Source: a bacterium (lineage in GTDB: Bacteria > Chloroflexota > Dehalococcoidia > Tepidiformales > Tepidiformaceae). From it: a DNA stretch of 64,000 nt. Positions 51,853 to 59,910 of this stretch are shown here, one piece after another. The DNA lies in contig QEVS01000006.1 of the NCBI GenBank assembly GCA_003577245.1, positions 62,001-126,000 of the forward strand, given 5' to 3'. Made by a program: the position numbers and the translations under genes. A model generated the notes under the pieces. That model saw only the letters and a program-made list of their open reading frames with translations, had not been told where the DNA came from and ran no database searches. Positions within the stretch are counted from its first letter, which is position 1. The number at the start of each line of letters is the position of its first letter.

Positions 51853-52793
51853 TGCCACGGCGCGGGCGGCTGCTCATCCTGGGGCTTCCCTACTTCGGGC
51901 GCATGCTCGCAGACAGCCTGGGCGGGGAGGGCTGGGACGCCCGCTACGCTCCCCATCCCGGCCGCAGTCCTGCAGGCTGGTTGCAGCTTGCCCCGCAGGT
52001 TGCCCGCGCCGGCGTCATCTACGTCATCGGCGGCCAGCTTGGCAAAGGCTCGCCGCACGACCTCGTGATGCGAATCCGCCGCAAACCCGTTGTCATGCAC
52101 TGGGTTGGCACCGATGTGCAAAGAGCCCTCCAGGCGCATGACCGGGGAGACATCTCGGCCCGGCTGGCGGAGAACGCCATCCACTGGTGTGACGCCCCCT
52201 GGCTGGTCGATGAGCTCCGGAGCATCGGCGTTCGCAGCGAGCACGTACCCCTCCCTATTCCGGGTCTCGCTGGCCCTCCCCCGCCCCTGCCGGAACGCTT
52301 CCGCGTGCTCCTCTACCTGCCCGCCGAGGCGCCCTACCGCCGGGTCTTTGATGTCGAAACCCTGCTGCGCCTGCCCGGCGAGTTCCCCGGCATCGAGTTC
52401 ATAGAGGTGCCGTCGCCCCCCGATGCAATCCCCGGCCCGCTGCCGCCCAATCTCAAGGCCCTGGCGTGGGTAGAGGACATGGACGCCCTCTACCGCGAAG
52501 TCGCGGTTTACATCCGCGCCACCCTGCACGATGGCATGTCCTTCATGGCCGTCGAAGCCCTCGCTCGCGGCCGCCATGTCATCTGGTCTTACCCGCTCCC
52601 GGGCGCTATCCATGCCTCCGGCTTCGATGCCGTCGCCGCCGCCCTCCGCGACCTCGCCGCCCGCCATGCCGCCGGGACCCTGGAGCTCAACACCGAAGGC
52701 CGCTCTTACGTGCTCGAGCACTTCGACCCGGAACGCCTCACCCATGAGCTCGACCAGCGACTGGCCGCGCTGGTCAGCGGTCAGTCGTCGTAA
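51852..52793 (+). CDS. Glycosyltransferase-like protein (GT-B type)
   Basis: 313 residues. RLLILGLPYFGRMLADSLGG at the start, an acceptor half with VIYVIGGQLGKGSPHDLVMR and VVMHWVGTDVQRAL, then a donor half: FRVLLYLPAEAPYRRVFDVE, VAVYIRATLHDGMSFMAVEAL (donor-site EAL/E-x7-E-like helix) and ALARGRHVIWSYPLPG. Similar to the group 1 glycosyltransferases acting on surface polymers, but sequence conservation is low. Coupled to the acyltransferase gene, so a cell-surface glycan task is likely. Confidence 0.78.
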   Translation: MPRRGRLLILGLPYFGRMLADSLGGEGWDARYAPHPGRSPAGWLQLAPQVARAGVIYVIGGQLGKGSPHDLVMRIRRKPVVMHWVGTDVQRALQAHDRGDISARLAENAIHWCDAPWLVDELRSIGVRSEHVPLPIPGLAGPPPPLPERFRVLLYLPAEAPYRRVFDVETLLRLPGEFPGIEFIEVPSPPDAIPGPLPPNLKALAWVEDMDALYREVAVYIRATLHDGMSFMAVEALARGRHVIWSYPLPGAIHASGFDAVAAALRDLAARHAAGTLELNTEGRSYVLEHFDPERLTHELDQRLAALVSGQSS

Positions 52794-52830
52794 CCAAAGT
52801 CCCGCCAGGGCCGTGGGCGGCGCTTCCCGT

Positions 52831-53979
52831 TCACCAGGTGGCGGCGGTCACCGAAAGGATCGGCGGGAGAGTGCCCGGCAGGCGCTGCCAATCCTCGCCC
52901 AGGTTCGCGCTGCCATAGACCTGCCCGTTTGTCGTCCCCACATAAACGCCCTCCGGGTCCTGTCCATCCGTGTCCATCGCCTCGCGATAGGCGCTCTGGT
53001 AGTCGTTCGGGCCGGGAAGCCCATTCGTCAGCGCTTCCCAGCTCTTCCCCGCGTCCATCGTGCGCCAGACGGCGAACTGGCCGCGAACAACGCGGAAGTT
53101 GTCGGCGCCGTATTCGATTGGAACCACGAACACCGCGTCCGGGCCGTTCTTTGTGACGGCCAGCGGGAACCCGTGGAACGAGGGCAGGCCGGCTGTGACA
53201 TCCTCCCACCCCTGGCCGCGGCGGTCCGAACGGAAGACCCCGACATGCGACTGGCCCCAGAGGCGGTCCGGGTTCTTGGGGTCGATGCGGAACTTGTGAA
53301 ACTCGTCAAGCGCTGCCGGGTCAACGTCGGGAGGAAGCTCCGGCTGCGGGAACTGCTCCGCGATCTCGGCCAGGAACTCCTTTGCCGCCGGCGTTGTCAC
53401 CACAATCCCGTGCGAACAGAGGTCCCACGTCTCTCCCCCATTCTCGCTGGAGTAGGAGCCTCCCGTGCTGATGGAGATGTACACGCGGTCCGGGTGACGA
53501 GGATCTATCTCGATCGAGTGGAGCGACGAATCGCCCACCGAACCGGTGGGGCCCCAGAGCGGGCGGAGCCTGTGGTTGGTGATGCTCTCGACTGGCGCCC
53601 ATGACTCGCCCCAGTCCTCGCTTCGGAACAGGTTCGCCGGTTGCGTGCCCGCGTAGACGATGCCCGGGCGGTTGGCATGCCCCGGCTGCACCTGCCAGAC
53701 GTTGGCGATTGTCAATCCCATGTCAGGCGGGAAAGCAAGGCCCGGGCTGCGTTGCTCCCACGTCTTGCCCCCATCGTCACTTCGGGCCACCGAAGGCCCC
53801 CAGGCCCAGTGGTTCGCGGCGGCGTAGAGGCGCGGCGGGTCGCACCGCAGGTCTGCCGCCATGTGGTGCACCGTCCAGCCGGGCATGATCGGTTCGGAGA
53901 CCTCCCAGCACCGGCGGGATTCGTTGGCCGTGTAGATCCATGCCCCCTTCCGGGTGCCCACCAGCAGTCGCGTTCTCAC
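52831..53979 (-). CDS. BNR-repeat/sialidase-fold beta-propeller protein
   Basis: 382 residues. Starts MRTRLLVGTRKGAWIYTANE and carries several Asp-box-type blades: SDDGGKTWEQRSPG, SEDWGESWAPVESI, SENGGETWDLCSHG, SDRRGQGWEDVTAG and TMDAGKSWEALTNG. No signal peptide, so probably cytoplasmic. The catalytic Arg triad of true sialidases is not evident, so hydrolase activity should not be assumed. Such propellers often sit near sulfur-carrier genes in other genomes (from memory); one is 2.8 kb away here. GTG start, GGGAG upstream. Confidence 0.8.
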   Translation of the reverse strand: MRTRLLVGTRKGAWIYTANESRRCWEVSEPIMPGWTVHHMAADLRCDPPRLYAAANHWAWGPSVARSDDGGKTWEQRSPGLAFPPDMGLTIANVWQVQPGHANRPGIVYAGTQPANLFRSEDWGESWAPVESITNHRLRPLWGPTGSVGDSSLHSIEIDPRHPDRVYISISTGGSYSSENGGETWDLCSHGIVVTTPAAKEFLAEIAEQFPQPELPPDVDPAALDEFHKFRIDPKNPDRLWGQSHVGVFRSDRRGQGWEDVTAGLPSFHGFPLAVTKNGPDAVFVVPIEYGADNFRVVRGQFAVWRTMDAGKSWEALTNGLPGPNDYQSAYREAMDTDGQDPEGVYVGTTNGQVYGSANLGEDWQRLPGTLPPILSVTAATW

Positions 53980-54005
53980 CGTCGTCTCCCTGTAGTGAAG
54001 TGAAG

Positions 54006-54404
54006 TCAGCCTTCGAGCCGCTGACAGAGCATGAAGGAGTTCCCATCGGGGTCATTGAACATGGCCAGCTTCACCATCCCCGCAATGTCCATGGTCGGTC
54101 CGTCAAAGACCACACCCTTCGTCTCCAGCAGCGCGCGCGCCGCTTCGATGTCCTTCACGCCAAGGGAGAGGGCGGCGCCACCCTGGGCCACTGTCTCCGA
54201 TTGGCCCAGCCCGATGGTCACCCCCGGCGTTTCTGTCGCCAGCTCGCACCAGGTCATCCCCTCGACCCGGTAGAGCAGCGAAAACCCCAGCACGCCTTCG
54301 TACCACGCGATCGCGCGGTCAAGGTCGGCGACGCCGAGGGCGCACGTGAGCAGGCCGTCGTAGCCAAGAGGAGATTTCGTTGCTTTCGTTGCCGGTGCCG
54401 TCAA
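54006..54404 (-). CDS. VOC-superfamily (glyoxalase-like) protein
   Basis: 132 residues. Two beta-alpha-beta-beta-beta halves: LLTCALGVADLDRAIAWYEGVLGF and ALSLGVKDIEAARALLETKG, ending LAMFNDPDGNSFMLCQRLE. The DPDGN turn is the family hallmark. Metal ligands are not obvious, so it may be a binding protein rather than glyoxalase I. TTG start with AAGGAG eight bases upstream; a longer frame from 54455 would add an unconserved stretch. Confidence 0.88.
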   Translation of the reverse strand: MTAPATKATKSPLGYDGLLTCALGVADLDRAIAWYEGVLGFSLLYRVEGMTWCELATETPGVTIGLGQSETVAQGGAALSLGVKDIEAARALLETKGVVFDGPTMDIAGMVKLAMFNDPDGNSFMLCQRLEG

Positions 54405-54643
54405 TTCCAGGTCTCCTTCGTTCGTTGATAGGCAGGCTCCGAAGTGTAAGGCCAATTTAGACGGTTGTCGATGGTTTTATTGAATGAATGTAACTCCCGC
54501 GGGGGCTGCTCCGGCCCTCCCGCGACATAGTCGCCGACGCTCGATGAACATCTGAAACTGCTAACTCTGCCTCGCACTTTCCTGTGCGACAATGGACCCG
54601 GTATCGCCAAACGCTACGGACGGCCGCCACGCGGGGAAGCCCA

Positions 54644-55474
54644 ATGATCCAGGTCACCCTCCTCTCCCACACCCCTAACCCCATCCGCTCGCTCTACATG
54701 GCCTACCGCACCTGCTATAGCACCCTCACCCCGCAACAGGTTGCCACACGCATCGAAGACGACCGCATAACCGAGGCCCAGATGCGCCAGTTCATCGAGG
54801 AGCGCCTGAAGACCGGTCACGCCAGCCCCCTGGAACAGGTTGCCTTCGAGTTCGGCATCTCCGGCGTCTCGCGCGCCTTCAGCCACCAGTTCGTCCGCCA
54901 CCGTGTCGGCATCTCCTTCGAACAGCAGAGCCAGCGGTACGTTACCTACAAAGAGGGCGAGTTCCCCTACACCGTCCCTGAGACGGTGAAGAAGGCCGGC
55001 CTCGCCGCGCGCATGGAAGCGCTTTTCGGAGACCTGGGCGTGCTCTACGAAGAGATGGTTGCCGCGGGCGTCCCCGCCGAAGATGCGCGCTTCCTGTTGC
55101 CCAACGCTACCAACACGAACTTCAAGATCACGGTCAACTTCCAGGCGCTTCTCCACATCTGCGACCTGCGCCTCTGCACCCGCGCCCAGTGGGAGTTCCG
55201 CCGCGTGGCCGCCCTCATGCGCGCCGAGGTTGTGCGAGCCGTACCCGAACTGGGCAAGTACCTGCAGCCGAAGTGCGGCGAACTGCGCATGGGCTACTGC
55301 GACGAATCCCTGGCCGATTGGGAAGCCTGCCCCATCGGGCGCGTTCGCCCCCACAGGGAAGCCCTCTTCCGCCTCTACGACCAGTATCGCATGGGCCAGC
55401 TCGCACCCCTGCGCGACGAGGATTGGGCCGCCATCGAGGAAAAGGAACCCGCCGGCTCGGGCGAGCCCTACTGA
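54644..55474 (+). CDS. thyX: FAD-dependent thymidylate synthase ThyX
   Basis: 276 residues. Makes dTMP from dUMP with methylene-tetrahydrofolate and FADH2. The signature is SHQFVRHRVGISFEQQSQRY; R-H-R is followed by eight residues before S instead of the usual seven. YRTCYSTLTPQQ near the start and NFQALLHICDLRLCTRAQWE (catalytic Arg region) are also conserved. No thyA is seen. GGGGAAG before ATG. Followed by the E2-like and lipB genes. Confidence 0.95.
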   Translation: MIQVTLLSHTPNPIRSLYMAYRTCYSTLTPQQVATRIEDDRITEAQMRQFIEERLKTGHASPLEQVAFEFGISGVSRAFSHQFVRHRVGISFEQQSQRYVTYKEGEFPYTVPETVKKAGLAARMEALFGDLGVLYEEMVAAGVPAEDARFLLPNATNTNFKITVNFQALLHICDLRLCTRAQWEFRRVAALMRAEVVRAVPELGKYLQPKCGELRMGYCDESLADWEACPIGRVRPHREALFRLYDQYRMGQLAPLRDEDWAAIEEKEPAGSGEPY

Positions 55475-55578
55475 AACTCGACTGTCACTGAAGCACCCGC
55501 CACGTGGGCTGGCAGTACGAGGGCGCGCTGCCGTCTTTCACTTTGCGGGCCGAACCCCCGGCGCCCGTGAGGTGGTCC

Positions 55579-56598
55579 ATGCCTGTCCCGGTCTCTGTTC
55601 CTGGCCTGGGCCGCGCAATGCCCCGCGCGCGCCTGGCCGAATGGTACCTGCCCGACGGCGCCGCGGTGGGGGCGGGCGATGCCGTCTATCGCCTCGAGTG
55701 CGACGCCGTGGCCGTCGAAGTCGAGGCCGAGGAGAACGGCATGCTGCGCCACCGCCTCGAGCCCGGCGCTTCCTGCGGCCCCGGTGATGTTGCCGGTCTT
55801 GTTCTCGCCCCCGGGGAAGCAGCTCCCCCGGCGCTCAGCGAATCCCGGCCGGTGTCCCCCTCCGGCGGCGCCGAACCCGCACCGCTCCCCCCTCCTGTGC
55901 CCTTCGTGCCCCGCTTTGTTCCCACGGCGCCGCCGCTAACGTCCGATGGTGGCACGCGACGCCCCACTCCAGCCTCCGCCCCGTTTGATGGGGACCCCAG
56001 TCCCTTCGCTCCAGCGCCAGCACCGGCCGGTGCCGTTGCGCCTCAGATGCGCCTCACCGTGCGACTGGCGGAAGCGAACAGGCTCTGCGAGCAGCTCTCC
56101 CGCGAATGGATTCGCTCCGCCCTGGCGCCATCGCTCGAAGACGTAGTCGCGCGGGCCGTTGCCATGGCCATCGGCGAAAGCCCGCTCCTTTCCCACCTGG
56201 GCGAATCCGTCTCCCTCTTGATCATCGCCGCCGGGGAGGAAGCGAACCGCGTTGCCACGGTCACGGCCGGCCAGCCTTTCCGCGAAGCGGTCGCCGCGCG
56301 GTCGGGCGCGGCTCCCTGCCGCGGGCGGCGAGAGCCCCGGGCAGCCACGGTCGTCTCGTTCATTTCGCCCGGCATCGATGATGCTGCGCCCGGCCTTGAG
56401 ACCGGCGAACCGGTCGTCGTGGCGATCGGCGCTCCCCGCACCGTCGCTTCCTTCGATGGCGATAGAGTGACTCCCGACACCGTCGCGACCCTGGGCCTGT
56501 CGTTTGACCCCCGCTGGCTGACCATCGACGTGGCCGCGAACCTGCTCGCTCGTATCCGCGATCTCGTAGAGGCCCCCTGTGTGCTCCTTGCAGGCTGA
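55579..56598 (+). CDS. Degenerate lipoyl-domain/E2-like protein (key residues lost)
   Basis: 339 residues built like a dihydrolipoamide acyltransferase: a lipoyl-type domain (about 1-75), a Pro-rich linker (to 155) and a catalytic-domain-like part (about 160-335). Where E2 lipoyl domains have D-K-A with the lipoylated Lys, this one reads LECDAVAVEVEAEENG, with no lysine. At the E2 active site, D-H-R-x-x-D-G becomes LSFDPRWLTID, so the catalytic His is Pro. It directly precedes lipB. It is therefore probably a non-catalytic paralogue, or a decoy/partner of the lipoylation system. Start with GAGGTGG just before ATG. Confidence 0.8.
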   Translation: MPVPVSVPGLGRAMPRARLAEWYLPDGAAVGAGDAVYRLECDAVAVEVEAEENGMLRHRLEPGASCGPGDVAGLVLAPGEAAPPALSESRPVSPSGGAEPAPLPPPVPFVPRFVPTAPPLTSDGGTRRPTPASAPFDGDPSPFAPAPAPAGAVAPQMRLTVRLAEANRLCEQLSREWIRSALAPSLEDVVARAVAMAIGESPLLSHLGESVSLLIIAAGEEANRVATVTAGQPFREAVAARSGAAPCRGRREPRAATVVSFISPGIDDAAPGLETGEPVVVAIGAPRTVASFDGDRVTPDTVATLGLSFDPRWLTIDVAANLLARIRDLVEAPCVLLAG

Positions 56599-56673
56599 GC
56601 ATGACGGCTCGCCCCGACCTGGCGTACAGTCCGCCCGCCAATACCTCAAAGTGAGCCGAGGGGATTCGCGGAG

Positions 56674-57378
56674 ATGACCGCCAACCGCCGCCTGGTAAGC
56701 GTCTACAACCTTGGCCTCACGGGCTACGACGAGGTGCACCGGCTGCAGCGCCGCCTCCAGGCGCAGCGGCGCGATGGCGGCGGCGCCGATTCGCTCCTGC
56801 TCACCGAGCACCGGCCCGTGCTTACGCTCGGGCGGAGCCACCCCGAGCCCAGCCTGCGCGTGCCGCCCGCCACCATTGCCGCCCACGGCATCGAAATCGT
56901 CGCGACCGAACGTGGCGGCGATATCACCTACCATGGCCCCGGCCAGCTGGTCGCCTACGGCATCATCGACCTGCGCCGCTGGGAGTGCGCCATCCTCGAC
57001 TACGTCTCGGGCCTCGAAGATGCCTGCATCGGCATGCTCGCCGACTGGGGCATCCGCGGCCAGCGTTCGGACCGCGGCCGAGGCGTCTGGGTGGGGGAAA
57101 AGAAGATCGCTTTTGTCGGCCTCAACGTCCGCCGCTGGATCACCATGCACGGGATCGCAATCAACATCGACCCCCACATGAGTCACTTCGAGCTCATCAA
57201 TCCCTGCGGCATGGGGGATATCGCCATCACCAGCCTGGCCGCAGAGGCCGGCAAGCCCATCACCTTTGAAGAAGCCGTCGAGCCGTTCACCTTCCACTTC
57301 GCTCGCGTCTTCGGTTGCGTTGCCGAGGCGGCCGAACCCGGTGCGCGAGCGTCCTCCCGTCCGCGGAGCGCGTTGTAA
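56674..57378 (+). CDS. lipB: Lipoate-protein ligase B (octanoyltransferase)
   Basis: 234 residues. Transfers octanoyl from ACP to lipoyl domains. Motifs: RPVLTLGRSHPEPSL, ERGGDITYHGPGQLVAYGI, KKIAFVGLNVRRWITMHG (Lys), and LINPCGMGDIAITSL with the catalytic Cys. Length is typical. GCCGAGGGG lies about 12 bases before ATG, somewhat distant. No lipA is in the window. Sits after the degenerate E2-like gene. Confidence 0.95.
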   Translation: MTANRRLVSVYNLGLTGYDEVHRLQRRLQAQRRDGGGADSLLLTEHRPVLTLGRSHPEPSLRVPPATIAAHGIEIVATERGGDITYHGPGQLVAYGIIDLRRWECAILDYVSGLEDACIGMLADWGIRGQRSDRGRGVWVGEKKIAFVGLNVRRWITMHGIAINIDPHMSHFELINPCGMGDIAITSLAAEAGKPITFEEAVEPFTFHFARVFGCVAEAAEPGARASSRPRSAL

Positions 57379-57396
57379 GAAACACTCTGCGCCGCT

Positions 57397-57418
57397 GTCT
57401 CACCAGTGGAGGTGAGAC
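57397..57418 (+). promoter_or_regulatory. Hairpin hiding the ribosome site of the 24-residue ORF
   Basis: GTCTCACC pairs perfectly with GGTGAGAC (eight pairs, loop AGTGGA). The Shine-Dalgarno GGAGGTGAG lies inside loop and 3' arm, so ribosome access is blocked when folded. There is no T-tract, so it is a poor terminator for lipB. Confidence 0.6.
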
Positions 57419-57420
57419 CA

Positions 57421-57495
57421 ATGACCCGAATCGCCAACGCCACTGCCCTGTTCGTGACCCTCTACGCTGCAGTCGTCCTCATGAAGCTCGCCTGA
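57421..57495 (+). CDS. Putative 24-residue membrane peptide
   Basis: ATG, preceded by GGAGGTGAGACCA, opens a frame for MTRIANATALFVTLYAAVVL plus four residues ending KLA. The centre is one hydrophobic helix of about 18 residues with short charged ends, like other small bacterial membrane peptides. It could be the product of a regulated small ORF, since its ribosome site is in a hairpin. It lies 42 bases after lipB and 16 before the convergent crotonase stop. No known family; could be chance, but the ribosome site is strong. Confidence 0.45.
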   Translation: MTRIANATALFVTLYAAVVLMKLA

Positions 57496-57511
57496 GCGCG
57501 CGGTCCCAGCC

Positions 57512-58333
57512 TCAACGCCCTTCGAAGCGGGGCTCGCGCTTCTCCATGAACGACCGCACGCCCTCACGCCTGTCGAAGGACGGTTCGATCACGCTGAGGG
57601 CGGTTCCCGAAAGTTCGAGGGCGCTTTCGAAGTCCAGGTGGGCCGTCTTCAGGGCCAGCATCTTTCCCAGCTTCTGCCCGAGGGGTGGCCCGGCCTCCAC
57701 CGCCAGCGCCAGCTCCATCGTCTTCGCTTCCAGCTCTTCTGGCGGCACCAGGTAGTTGGTCAGCCCCGCCGCGTGCGCCTCTTCCGCCGCCATGAAGCGG
57801 CCTGTGAGCATCATCTCCATTGCCTTGCGCCAGCCGATGATGCGCGGCAGGCTCCAGAACCCGCCCAGGTCCGCGAAGAGCCCGCGCTTCACGTACGCTA
57901 CCTGGAAGCGCGCCGCGGTCGAAGCCACCGCCATGTCGCAATGCGCCACCATGTCGAACCCGGCCCCCACGCAAACCCCATTGATAGAGGCGATGACCGG
58001 GATCTCAAGCCGCCGGAGCGCGATGAAAGCCTCCGATTCGCCGCGGAACCGCAGGCGGCTTCCTTCCAGGTCGATCTCGGGCTCGCTCTCGGGCGGGAGA
58101 TCCTGCGCGGCTGCGCTCTGGGAGAAGTCGGCCCCGGCGCAAAACCCCCTGCCCGCTCCCGTGATCACCAGGCACCGGACCGTCCGGTCCTTGCGCGTGT
58201 TGCGAAAGAGCTCTTCAAGCTCGGCGAAGGTTGCCATGCTGAGCGCGTTCAGCTTTTCGGGCCGGTTCAGAGTCACCCAGAGTATGCCCTCGCGCTCGCC
58301 CCGGCGTTCAGTCAGAAGGTTCTCGTAGGACAT
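57512..58333 (-). CDS. Enoyl-CoA hydratase/isomerase family protein
   Basis: 273 residues. Crotonase motifs: WVTLNRPEKLNALSMATF, ITGAGRGFCAGADFSQ (oxyanion hole) and NGVCVGAGFDMVAHCDMAVA, with a following AYVKRGLFADLGGFWSLP where E would be expected at the second acid position. Acyl-CoA metabolism; substrate unknown. Start ATG with GGGAGAACAGG just upstream; the frame extends further but without conservation. Convergent with the lipB side. Confidence 0.92.
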   Translation of the reverse strand: MSYENLLTERRGEREGILWVTLNRPEKLNALSMATFAELEELFRNTRKDRTVRCLVITGAGRGFCAGADFSQSAAAQDLPPESEPEIDLEGSRLRFRGESEAFIALRRLEIPVIASINGVCVGAGFDMVAHCDMAVASTAARFQVAYVKRGLFADLGGFWSLPRIIGWRKAMEMMLTGRFMAAEEAHAAGLTNYLVPPEELEAKTMELALAVEAGPPLGQKLGKMLALKTAHLDFESALELSGTALSVIEPSFDRREGVRSFMEKREPRFEGR

Positions 58334-58572
58334 TGCCTGTTCTCCCTGGTACTGAGGATGAAAAGAGGCCGCAAGTATAGACCTGCGAGGAATGCATCCG
58401 CCCCTGGGCAGACGCTGCCCGGGAATCACATGGCTCACCCGGGCGTTCCGGTTGCCCTGCCCGGCGCCCGCCTGCTAAGGTCTCGATCCTCAAGAAGGCC
58501 GTCATCTCCGCGCCGTGCGCAGCGCCCGGCATGCGCGCCTGCACATTCCCATCCCCATGGAAGGAGGGCCCG

Positions 58573-59112
58573 ATGGATTCCCCGTTCGAAGGGAGGCTCG
58601 TCCGCCTCCGCGCAAAAGAACCGGAGGATGAACCGGCGTTCTTCCGCTGGATCAACGATCACGAAGTGGTCGAGCACCTCAGCGCACGGTACCCGTTCTC
58701 ACACGCCCAGGAACGAGAGTGGATCACCGCCACGGCGGCGCCCGGTTTTGGCGACGCGTCCTTTGCGGTCGAAACGCTCGCCGACGGAAAGCTCATTGGC
58801 AACTGCAACCTCGGCGGGACAAGCCCGGAGCTCCGCTCCGCCACCCTTGGAATCGTAATCGGAGAGAAGGACTACTGGGATGGCGGCTACGGAACCGACA
58901 CGATGCGCACGCTCTGCCGCTTCGGGTTTGCGGAGATGAATCTCCACCGCATTCAGCTGGAGGTCCTTGCCGGCAACGATCGGGCAAAGCACGTCTACGA
59001 GAAGATCGGTTTCCGGGTCGAAGGGGTTCGCCGCGACGCTCACTTCCGGCACGGCGCCTACCGGGACAGCATCATCATGGGCCTGCTCGAAGGCGAGCTG
59101 AAGCTGGACTGA
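58573..59112 (+). CDS. GNAT family N-acetyltransferase, RimJ/RimL-like
   Basis: 179 residues. Starts with FEGRLVRLRAKEPEDEPAFF and FRWINDHEVVEHL, as in RimL/SpeG-like acetyltransferases; then LGIVIGEKDYWDGGYGTDTM (acetyl-CoA loop G-x-x-G-x-G/A) and LEVLAGNDRAKHVYEKIGF. Acetylates an amine, perhaps ribosomal, spermidine or antibiotic; not decided. GAAGGAGGG before ATG. Stand-alone. Confidence 0.9.
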   Translation: MDSPFEGRLVRLRAKEPEDEPAFFRWINDHEVVEHLSARYPFSHAQEREWITATAAPGFGDASFAVETLADGKLIGNCNLGGTSPELRSATLGIVIGEKDYWDGGYGTDTMRTLCRFGFAEMNLHRIQLEVLAGNDRAKHVYEKIGFRVEGVRRDAHFRHGAYRDSIIMGLLEGELKLD

Positions 59113-59224
59113 ATCCGAAGCGGCGGCCACCTGAAGGACCTGCTCCGTGGTCACGCGATGCCCCGGCAGCCGGCCAATGCCCTCTGCGTGCTACCTTTCG
59201 CAGATACCATCGTGGAGAACAAGG

Positions 59225-59533
59225 TTGACATTCGAAGCCGTCGGCTGGCTTGCCGTGGTGCTCACCCAGGTGTTCTACATCCCGAACACCCTGCGAATCC
59301 TCCGCACGCGCGACGTTCGAGGCTACTCACTCCTCGGCTGGCTGCTGCTCTTCCTGGGCCTGGCGTGCTACCTCGTCTACTTCGCTTCCCGCGGCGACCC
59401 TGTCGGCATTGTGGCGAACGCGTTCGGCGTTTTCGGCGCTGGCTTCACAGCTTTCTGCATCTGGCTCTGGCGCGGGCGCGATTTCGCCCCGGAGCCCGGG
59501 AATTCCCCGGTCCCGGCGGTCCCCGGGCAGTGA
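59225..59533 (+). CDS. SemiSWEET/PQ-loop-type membrane protein
   Basis: 102 residues, three membrane helices: VGWLAVVLTQVFYIPNTLRI, LLGWLLLFLGLACYLVYFAS and GIVANAFGVFGAGFTAFCIW. The layout (helix-P region, GYSLL turn, N in helix 3) matches bacterial SemiSWEET sugar facilitators that work as dimers. TTG start with GGAG seven bases upstream, following a long non-conserved frame. An alternative is the related LAB_N domain of lipid A enzymes. Confidence 0.75.
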   Translation: MTFEAVGWLAVVLTQVFYIPNTLRILRTRDVRGYSLLGWLLLFLGLACYLVYFASRGDPVGIVANAFGVFGAGFTAFCIWLWRGRDFAPEPGNSPVPAVPGQ

Positions 59534-59611
59534 CCCGCGGGTTTTCCCGCGATTTCCCGGCGGTTTATGCCAACTGACCGGTAAATTTGTGAAGCAATTC
59601 GCAAATAACCC

Positions 59612-59641
59612 TTGACAGGCTACTTTCCGGGTTGATAGCGT
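59612..59641 (+). promoter_or_regulatory. Promoter of the c-di-AMP riboswitch transcript
   Basis: TTGACA and TAGCGT, 18 bases apart; transcription would start a few bases before the aptamer. Confidence 0.6.
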
Positions 59642-59645
59642 CAGG

Positions 59646-59829
59646 CTACGGACACGCTTCGGCGTTCCGAAACGCGCTCAGCTAAACAGGAGCAACTCTG
59701 CCGAGTGCGCCTCTGGCGCAGCGGGGGAACCAACACTGGGGTGAATTCGGCTGCGGCCAGCCGCAGATTCGATAGGGCGTCCTTCGGCCCGAACCCGTCA
59801 GCTAACCCCGCAGGCAGCAGGAAGGCCCG
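59646..59829 (+). promoter_or_regulatory. Cyclic di-AMP (ydaO/yuaA) riboswitch
   Basis: Conserved blocks of the family occur in order: GCGCAGCGGGGGAACCAA, GGGGTGAAT, AGGGCGTCCTTCGGCCCGAA and CCCGTCAGCTAACCCCGCAG. The GTGAAT and CGTCAGCTAACC blocks are near-invariant in ydaO RNAs. Downstream lie a small hairpin and seven Ts, then the ribosome site of a zinc-ribbon gene. Expected action: c-di-AMP binding favours termination, so the gene is off at high c-di-AMP. Known ydaO targets are wall enzymes and K+ or osmolyte transporters; here the target is different. Confidence 0.92.
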
Positions 59830-59862
59830 GCGAGTGGGTAGCTCGCTTCGAGGTCTTTTTTT
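59830..59862 (+). terminator. Expression-platform terminator of the c-di-AMP riboswitch
   Basis: GCGAG/CTCGC hairpin (or the overlapping CTCG-CTT-CGAG) followed within nine bases by seven Ts (59856-59862). Confidence 0.55.
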
Positions 59863-59910
59863 CTGTCCTCGAACTACCAATGTTTGATTGCTTTCAGGAG
59901 GAAACGGACG

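Noticed and set aside
52831-53979. True exo-sialidase
   Set aside because: Asp-box blades are present but no signal peptide and no clear catalytic Arg triad; called only a propeller protein.
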